50,599 bases of DNA, taken from Pseudomonadota bacterium (lineage in GTDB: Bacteria; Pseudomonadota; Gammaproteobacteria; Steroidobacterales; Steroidobacteraceae). Where the stretch lies: positions 1-50,599 of the forward strand of contig JAJYFF010000014.1 in NCBI GenBank assembly GCA_021785405.1, given 5' to 3'. Shown here piece by piece: positions 42,611 to 50,599 of the stretch (positions are counted from its first letter, which is position 1; each line of letters starts with the position of its first letter). Below the pieces are notes generated by a model. That model made no database searches. It was not told where the DNA came from and was given only the letters and a program-made list of their open reading frames with translations. The translations under genes and the position numbers were made by a program.

Positions 42611-42622
42611 GGTCGAGGCCCG

Positions 42623-42628
42623 ATTATA
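42623..42628 (-). promoter_or_regulatory. -10 element of the cyclase gene
   Basis: Perfect TATAAT on the minus strand, ending 12 bases before the ATG at 42610, in an AT-rich patch. It implies a leader of only about 5-7 bases and no room for an SD. No convincing -35 is seen upstream. Confidence 0.45.
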
Positions 42629-42686
42629 CTTAATCCGTCCCTGAAAGCTCCGCACTGCCGCGACGAGCGCCCCCCGGCGCCCGCGA

Positions 42687-43745
<1,059 letters not shown>

Positions 43746-43783
43746 CGCGGGTAGTCTATCGTTTGCCGGGGAGACGTACCGGA

Positions 43784-43821
43784 CTCACGGCCGTCCGTGA
43801 GCGCCGGCGGCTCAGCCGGCG
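43784..43821. repeat. two adjacent hairpins between dusA and the GGDEF/EAL gene
   Basis: CTCACGG (43784-43790), loop CCGT, CCGTGAG (43795-43801); directly followed by CGCCGGC (43802-43808), loop GGCTCA, GCCGGCG (43815-43821). Both are perfect 7-bp stems. They lie in the 122-base gap downstream of the GGDEF/EAL stop and upstream of dusA. No T-run follows on the minus strand. They may end or protect the long upstream mRNA. The rest of the gap shows no clear signal. Confidence 0.55.
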
Positions 43822-43867
43822 GGCGTTGCGGCGATGGAGCGCGTTCCGCCGCTCTTCGTCGGCGCGC

Positions 43868-46800
43868 TCACCGCCCGCCGGGGTAGGGAAACTCCGCGAT
43901 CGGGCGCGGAACGGCGATGTGGAAGCCCTGCGCGAACCCGATCCCGAGGCGCGCGAGCTCCGCGAACACCTCGGCCGACTCGACCCGCTCGGCGATCGTG
44001 CGGATCCCCATCGCGCGGCCGACCTGGCTGATCGCCTCGACCATGCTGCGATCGACCGGATCCCGGGTGACGTTCTCGATGAACTGCCCGTCGATCTTCA
44101 GGTAGTCGACCGGCAGCGTCTTCAGGTACAGGAACGAGGACAAGCCGCTGCCGAAGTCGTCGAGCGCGAAGTGGCAGCCGCGCGCCTTCAGCTCGCGCAT
44201 GAAATGCACGACGTTGCCGAGGTTCGCGATCGCCGCGGTCTCGGTGATCTCGAAGCACAGCGAGCCGGGCGCGAGGTGCGTCGTGCCGAGCAGCCCGATC
44301 AGGTCCTCGAGGAAGCGCTCGTCGTTCAGCGAGCTCCCCGAGAGGTTCACCGCGATCGTGTACGGCTCGACGCCGGGCGCGCCACGGTACGCGACCCGCT
44401 CGAGCGCCGTCTTCACGACCCAGCGGTCGATCGACGGCATCAGGCTGTAGCGCTCGGCCGCCGGGATGAACTCGGCCGGCGACACGAGCCGGCCCGGCTC
44501 GTCGCGCAGCCGCAGGAGCAGCTCGAAGTGCGCGCGCGCGGCGACGCCCGGGCTCGTCGGCACGATCGGCTGGAACGCGAGCTCGAAGCGGCTCTCCTCG
44601 CAGGCGCGGGCGAGCCGCGACACCCAGTGCATCTCGCGGTGCCGCTCCGGGACGTTGTCCGCGGTGTAGATCTCGACACGGTTGCGGCCCGACTCCTTCG
44701 CCGAGTAGCACGCAACGTCCGCGGCGCTCAGCACGCTCGCGATCGTCGGCATCTCCTCGGTGATCTCGACGATCCCGATGCTCACGCCGATCGTGAACGT
44801 GCCGTCCTGCCACACGAAGCGAAAATCGCGGATCGCCTGGCGCAGCGACTCGGCGACGCGGACCGCCTGGTCGAGCGCGCAATCCTGCAGCAGGATCCCG
44901 AACTCGTCGCCGCCGAGGCGCGCCAGCGTATCGCCGGTGCGCACCCGGGTCTGCAGCACGCCGGTGATCTGCTTCAGGAGCTGATCCCCCGCCGGGTGCC
45001 CGCAGGTGTCGTTGACCAGCTTGAACTGATCGAGATCGAGGTACAGGAGCGCGCGCCGCAGGCTCGGCTCCCGGCGCACCCCCTCGACCGCGGCCGCCAG
45101 CCGGTTCTCGAACTCACGGCGGTTGATGAGCCCGGTGAGCGCGTCGTGGCTCGCCTGGTAGCGCAGCGCGCGGTGGAGCCGTCGTTCCTTGCTGGCGTCG
45201 TGGAACACCAGGACCGCGCCGACCGTCTCGCCATTGCGGTTGCGGATCGGCGCCGCCGAGTCCTGGATCGCGATCTCGCGGTTCAACCGGGTCACGAGCA
45301 CGGTGTGATCGGCGAGCCCGAGCACGCGCCCCTCGCGCAGGCAGCACATCACCGGGCACTCGGTCGCCGCGTGCGTCGCTTCGTCGACGACGGTGAGCAC
45401 CTCGCCGATCAGCCGGCCTTGCGCCTCGCGGCTCTCCCAGCCGGTCAGGCTCTCCGCCACCGGGTTCATGTAGTCGATCCGGCCGGTCGAGTCGGTCGTG
45501 ATCACCGCATCGCCGATCGACTGCAGCGTGACCTGTGCCCGCTCCTTCGCCTGGAACACCGCGGTCTCGGCCCGCTTGCGCTCGGTGATGTCGGTGAGCG
45601 TGCCCTCGTAGCCGATCACATGGCCCTGCGCGTCGCGCATCGCGCGGGCGTTGTCCGCGACGATCAGCATGCGCCCGTCCTTGCGGCGCAGCGTGAACTC
45701 GACGTTGCGCAGTTCGCCGTCGTTCTCCATCTGCCGGACCCAGGTATCACGGTCGTCCGGGTGCCAGTAGAGCCCCGACACCGGCAGCGCGCAGAGCTCC
45801 TCGGCCGTCTCGTAGCCCAGCATCTTCGCGAGCGCCCGGTTCGCCGCGAGGATCCGGCCGTCCGGGGTCGACCGGTACACGCCCTCGATCACGTTGTCGA
45901 AGAGCCCCCGGAACTTCGCCTCGCTTTCCCGCAGCGCCTCCTCCGCGGCGCGCCGCTCTATGGCGATTCCGGCGATCTGCGCGATCCGCGCGAGGAGTTC
46001 CACGTCGCGCGGGGACGGCGCGCCGGCCTCGCCCTGGTACACCGCGCAGGTACCGACCACGCGATCGTCGGACGCAAGGATCGGCATCGACCAGCACGCG
46101 CGCAAGCCGCCCTGCACGGCGATCTCGCGGCAGCGCTCCCAGACCGGATCCGTGGCGATGTCGGCCGCGATCACCGCCTCGCCGCGCGCCGCCGCGGCCG
46201 CGCAGCTCCCGTAACCCGGGATCGTCGGCACGCAGTCCATCGCGACGACGAACTCCCGCGGCAGACGCGGCACGACCGCGAAGCGCAGCACCCCGGCCGC
46301 CGCATCGAGGCGATTCAGCGCGCAGCGGCTCGCCGGCAGCGCGTTTTCGAGCAGATCGCCGATCGCCTCGAACACCGCGTCCAGCGGCGCGTTCGCCGCG
46401 ATCTTCTCGAACACCCGGCGCTCGCCCGCGGCGATCGCCTCGGCGCGCTTGCGCTCGGTGATGTCGGTGATGCTCGCGCGCAACAGCCGCCGTCGCGAGT
46501 TCGGCAGCCGCACGAAGCGCACCTCGCACGGGATCGTGCGGCCTTCGGCGTCGCAATGCGTCCATTCGAACACCGGCGTGCCACCCGCGAGCGCCGCGTC
46601 GACGTGACCGCGCACGATGCCGAACGACGGCGTTCCGTCCATCTGCATCGGCGGACTGATCCGCGCGGGACCGCAGGCGAGGAGCTCGACGCGGGTCATC
46701 TTGAAGAAGCGGCACGCGTTGTCGTTCACGTCGACGAAGTGATCCGCGTCGACGTCGAACAGGACGATCGCCTCCGGGGCATGCTCGACCAGCACGCGGT

Positions 46801-47470
46801 AACGCGCCTCGCTGTCGCGGATCATCTGCTCGGCCGCCTGCCGCTCGCTGATGTCGCGGATGCACACGATGTAGCCGTCGCGGCGCGCGAGCGCCGCCTT
46901 GCTGACCGCGACCTCGACCGCGACCGTCGCGCCGTCCTTGGCGTGGCCCCAGACCGATTGCGCCGCCAGGTCGATGTGCGTGTCGTCGATCCGGGTCGCC
47001 CAGGCCTCGAGGCAGGCGCGCGCGCCGCGGGTCGCGAGGTCGGGCAGCAGGAAGTCGAGCGAGCGACCGAGGATCTCGGCCGGCGAGTACCCGAAGATCC
47101 GCTCGCCGGTCGGGTTGCAGCTTTCGATGTGACCGTCGGCGTCGACGGTGAGGATCGCATCCTTGACGTTGTCGAGGATCGCCTGCAGGTGGGAGGCGGT
47201 CTCCTCGCGGATCTCCCGCGTGAGCGCTTGCGCCTCGTCCGACAGGATCTGCATCGAACGGACGATCCCGCGCCGCTCCTCCTCGATCCGGTCGTACTGC
47301 TGGCTCACGCTGCGGAGCAGCGCCATGAGATCGAGCTCGCCGCCGCGCGCGCGCGCGTCGCTCAGCTGTCGTTCGAGCAGACGGTTGAAATCCGTCGCCG
47401 GCGGCAGCGTTCCTTGCAGGCGCAGGACTGTGGCGGTGTCACGTGCCAACTCGTTCGAACTCCCGGACAA
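43868..47470 (-). CDS. multi-sensor c-di-GMP protein: PAS-PAS-GAF-PAS-PAS-GGDEF-EAL
   Basis: Predicted to make and/or degrade c-di-GMP. The 1200 residues have no membrane segment or signal peptide. Order: N-terminal helix/coiled coil (about 30-95), PAS (95-215), PAS (220-345), GAF (350-510), PAS (515-640), PAS (640-765), GGDEF (770-935), EAL (950-1195). The GGDEF site is intact (853-857) with an I-site RTGD (844-847), so product inhibition is expected. In EAL the first motif reads ELL (983-985), while Asn1042, ETE-type Glu1074, DDFGSG (1104-1109), Lys1125, Glu1161 and Gln1181 remain, so hydrolysis is plausible. The start is uncertain: TTG at 47470 is bounded by an in-frame TAA nine codons upstream, and TTG 47449 has GGGAG upstream. 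Confidence 0.92.
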   Translation of the reverse strand: MSGSSNELARDTATVLRLQGTLPPATDFNRLLERQLSDARARGGELDLMALLRSVSQQYDRIEEERRGIVRSMQILSDEAQALTREIREETASHLQAILDNVKDAILTVDADGHIESCNPTGERIFGYSPAEILGRSLDFLLPDLATRGARACLEAWATRIDDTHIDLAAQSVWGHAKDGATVAVEVAVSKAALARRDGYIVCIRDISERQAAEQMIRDSEARYRVLVEHAPEAIVLFDVDADHFVDVNDNACRFFKMTRVELLACGPARISPPMQMDGTPSFGIVRGHVDAALAGGTPVFEWTHCDAEGRTIPCEVRFVRLPNSRRRLLRASITDITERKRAEAIAAGERRVFEKIAANAPLDAVFEAIGDLLENALPASRCALNRLDAAAGVLRFAVVPRLPREFVVAMDCVPTIPGYGSCAAAAARGEAVIAADIATDPVWERCREIAVQGGLRACWSMPILASDDRVVGTCAVYQGEAGAPSPRDVELLARIAQIAGIAIERRAAEEALRESEAKFRGLFDNVIEGVYRSTPDGRILAANRALAKMLGYETAEELCALPVSGLYWHPDDRDTWVRQMENDGELRNVEFTLRRKDGRMLIVADNARAMRDAQGHVIGYEGTLTDITERKRAETAVFQAKERAQVTLQSIGDAVITTDSTGRIDYMNPVAESLTGWESREAQGRLIGEVLTVVDEATHAATECPVMCCLREGRVLGLADHTVLVTRLNREIAIQDSAAPIRNRNGETVGAVLVFHDASKERRLHRALRYQASHDALTGLINRREFENRLAAAVEGVRREPSLRRALLYLDLDQFKLVNDTCGHPAGDQLLKQITGVLQTRVRTGDTLARLGGDEFGILLQDCALDQAVRVAESLRQAIRDFRFVWQDGTFTIGVSIGIVEITEEMPTIASVLSAADVACYSAKESGRNRVEIYTADNVPERHREMHWVSRLARACEESRFELAFQPIVPTSPGVAARAHFELLLRLRDEPGRLVSPAEFIPAAERYSLMPSIDRWVVKTALERVAYRGAPGVEPYTIAVNLSGSSLNDERFLEDLIGLLGTTHLAPGSLCFEITETAAIANLGNVVHFMRELKARGCHFALDDFGSGLSSFLYLKTLPVDYLKIDGQFIENVTRDPVDRSMVEAISQVGRAMGIRTIAERVESAEVFAELARLGIGFAQGFHIAVPRPIAEFPYPGGR

Positions 47471-47495
47471 ATCGACGGCGTCCCGGCCGTCTCCG

Positions 47496-49352
<1,857 letters not shown>

Positions 49353-49385
49353 GGCGGGCTCGGGGAGGTGCGGGGGTAGCCGAAT

Positions 49386-49391
49386 ATTATA
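49386..49391 (-). promoter_or_regulatory. -10 element of typA
   Basis: TATAAT on the minus strand in an AT-rich island of an otherwise GC-rich gap. It would give a leader of about 27 bases before the GTG at 49352. A small CCCC-GGT-GGGG inverted repeat lies at the expected -35 position; no -35 match is seen. The rest of the 105-base lipoprotein-typA gap shows nothing else. Confidence 0.45.
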
Positions 49392-49457
49392 ACCGAAAAT
49401 GCGCCCCACCGGGGAATCGATGGACCTCCTCGCCGGGCCGTCGGACCGCGGGGCCGA

Positions 49458-49997
49458 TCAGCGGCCCGCGGTCGAGGCGGGCGCGCCCGCCGCCGCGGCG
49501 CCGACGATCAGCGGGAGCGCGTAGCGACCCTGCGTGCTGCCCAGGGCGTCGCTCAGCGTGAGATCGAGATCGAGGGTCTGCACGCCCGGCGCGGTCGGGA
49601 TCACGACCACGCGGGTGCGATAGGCCACCCTGCCGTCGAGCGCGGGCAGCGCTCGCGAGCGCTCCGCGGCGGCGACCGAGAACGCCGGGTCGTCGACGAT
49701 CGTGAGCGTGCCGGTATTCGCCGAGTTCGTCGGAATCAGCGCCAGATCGATCGCGACGGGCGCACCCGCGACCGGGCGGGTCTCGGGCGCGAACTTCAGT
49801 TTCAGCGCCAGCGTGCCCTTGCCGATGCGCGGCGCCTCGACGAGTCCCGCGGTGTCGTTCGCGGCCGCCCGGCGCCGGGCCTTGGCCTGTTCGGCGGACC
49901 GCGTGGCGCGCGCAACGGACTGCGCCTGCGGCCCGCGGTGACAGGCCGCGAGCATCGTGACTGCCACGCCGAGCGCGAGCGACCGAAGGCTTCGCAT
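49458..49997 (-). CDS. putative lipoprotein of unknown function
   Basis: I do not recognise a family. The 179 residues start with a lipoprotein signal peptide: MRSLRSLALGVAVTMLAAC, lipobox LAAC with Cys19. The residue after Cys is His, so there is no inner-membrane Asp retention signal, and outer-membrane sorting would be expected by the enteric +2 rule. A basic Arg/Ala-rich segment (about 27-47) precedes a beta-rich domain (about 55-165) with alternating hydrophobic strands (TLALKLKF, AIDLALIPT, YRTRVVVIPT, TLDLDLTLSD). The tail is Ala/Gly-rich. It lies 29 bases after srkA and may be read with it. Confidence 0.85.
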   Translation of the reverse strand: MRSLRSLALGVAVTMLAACHRGPQAQSVARATRSAEQAKARRRAAANDTAGLVEAPRIGKGTLALKLKFAPETRPVAGAPVAIDLALIPTNSANTGTLTIVDDPAFSVAAAERSRALPALDGRVAYRTRVVVIPTAPGVQTLDLDLTLSDALGSTQGRYALPLIVGAAAAGAPASTAGR

Positions 49998-50026
49998 GGC
50001 CCCAAGAATACCGAAACCCGGGGCGA

Positions 50027-50599
50027 TCACAACTCGAGCGGCGGGGCCTCGACCGCGGCGAGCTGCTCCTCGAGCGCCCGGTAGTGCTCCTCCCAGTAGC
50101 GCGGCTCCGCGAACCACGGGAACGCCCGCGGGAATGCCGGATCCGCCCAGCGCCGCGCGATCCAGGCCCCGTAGTGGATCATCCGCAACGCGCGCAACGG
50201 CTCGATCAGCGCGATCTCGCGCCGGTCGAACGGCAGGAATTGCTCGTAGCCCTCGAGCAGGTCCGTGAGCGCGACCCGCATCTCGCCCGCATCCCCCGCG
50301 AGCAGCATCCACAGGTCCTGCACCGCCGGGCCGGTCGTGCAATCGTCGAGGTCGACGAAGTGCGGACCGGCCTCGGTCCACAGCACGTTGCCGCGGTGGC
50401 AATCGCCGTGGATCCGCAGCACCCGGGCGCCACGCCAGCCGCTCGCACACGCTTCGACCGCCTCGAGCAGCGTCTCGGTCAGCTGCTCGTACTTCGGTGC
50501 CAGATAATCAGGAACCCAGCGGCCGCGCAGCAGGAAGTCGCGCGACTGCCGCCCGAGCACCCCGACGTCGAGCCGCGTCCGGTGCGCGAACGCCGCCGC
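50027..50599 (-). CDS. srkA: stress response kinase A (SrkA/YihE/RdoA), 5' end outside window
   Basis: Aminoglycoside-phosphotransferase-fold Ser/Thr kinase that in E. coli counters stress-induced death and is linked to the Cpx response and dsbA. The frame is open to the window edge, so only the last 190 or so of about 325 residues are here. Visible are the catalytic-loop motif RIHGDCHRGNVLW and the Mg-binding VDLDDCTTGPAVQDLWMLL, which match the SrkA family closely; RMIHYGAWIARRW and PWFAEPRYWEEHY form the conserved C-terminus. A GTG at 50560 is not the start, since family-like sequence continues upstream of it. Confidence 0.93.
   Translation of the reverse strand, partial: AAAFAHRTRLDVGVLGRQSRDFLLRGRWVPDYLAPKYEQLTETLLEAVEACASGWRGARVLRIHGDCHRGNVLWTEAGPHFVDLDDCTTGPAVQDLWMLLAGDAGEMRVALTDLLEGYEQFLPFDRREIALIEPLRALRMIHYGAWIARRWADPAFPRAFPWFAEPRYWEEHYRALEEQLAAVEAPPLEL

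Noticed and set aside
44516-44524. EAL domain considered inactive because the motif reads ELL
   Set aside because: The middle residue of EAL is tolerant, and the other metal and catalytic residues are present; degeneration is not supported.

Overview
The window is GC-rich (roughly 70% by eye), almost fully coding, and packed with gammaproteobacterial housekeeping genes. The order rpsB-tsf-pyrH-frr-uppS-cdsA-dxr-rseP-bamA-skp-lpxD-fabZ-lpxA-lpxB-rnhB-dnaE-accA-tilS-pyrG-kdsA, with dxr between cdsA and rseP and tilS-pyrG-kdsA after accA, matches what I know of Pseudomonas and Xanthomonas-type genomes rather than enterics. A GTP-dependent PEP carboxykinase, a PhoBR-PstSCAB-PhoU system, LPS genes and a BamA outer-membrane assembly system fit a GC-rich gammaproteobacterium outside the Enterobacterales (Xanthomonadales, Nevskiales or Steroidobacter-like, for instance). 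The taxon is an inference; there is no rRNA here.

Layout. (1) 1-22864, minus strand: one long run from rpsB down to kdsA, covering translation (S2, EF-Ts, RRF), UMP kinase, isoprenoid/undecaprenyl and phospholipid precursors, envelope assembly (RseP, BamA, Skp), lipid A synthesis (LpxD, FabZ, LpxA, LpxB), RNase HII, Pol III alpha, AccA, TilS, CTP synthase and Kdo8P synthase (cut by the window edge). (2) 23077-27420, plus strand: map-glnD-dapD, divergent from rpsB. (3) 27463-36552, minus strand: the phosphate regulon, phoB-phoR-phoU2-dsbB-dapE-pstS-pstC-pstA-pstB-phoU1. Clear Pho boxes precede phoB and pstS. dsbB and dapE sit inside it; dapE and the upstream dapD belong to the same succinylase lysine/DAP pathway. 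(4) 36649-39854, minus: tsaB, yoaA-type Fe-S helicase, and a small exported DUF11-like protein. (5) 39919-41697, plus: pckG. (6) 41711-50599, minus: a class III nucleotide cyclase-FHA protein, dusA, a 1200-residue PAS/GAF/GGDEF/EAL protein, typA, a lipoprotein and srkA (cut by the window edge).

Genes are tightly coupled: more than a dozen junctions are 4-base ATGA or GTGA stop/start overlaps. No gene-free stretch exceeds about 210 bases. I see no tRNA, rRNA, CRISPR array, insertion sequence or prophage.

I did not find a convincing new multi-gene system. The points most worth a second look are variations on known parts: an S2 protein with a tail of about 80-90 low-complexity residues, a Cys-type (metal-dependent) KdsA, a BamA with a tandem-repeat linker, two phoU genes bracketing dsbB-dapE-pst, a cyclase whose transition-state Asn is His, and several hairpins without T-tracts.
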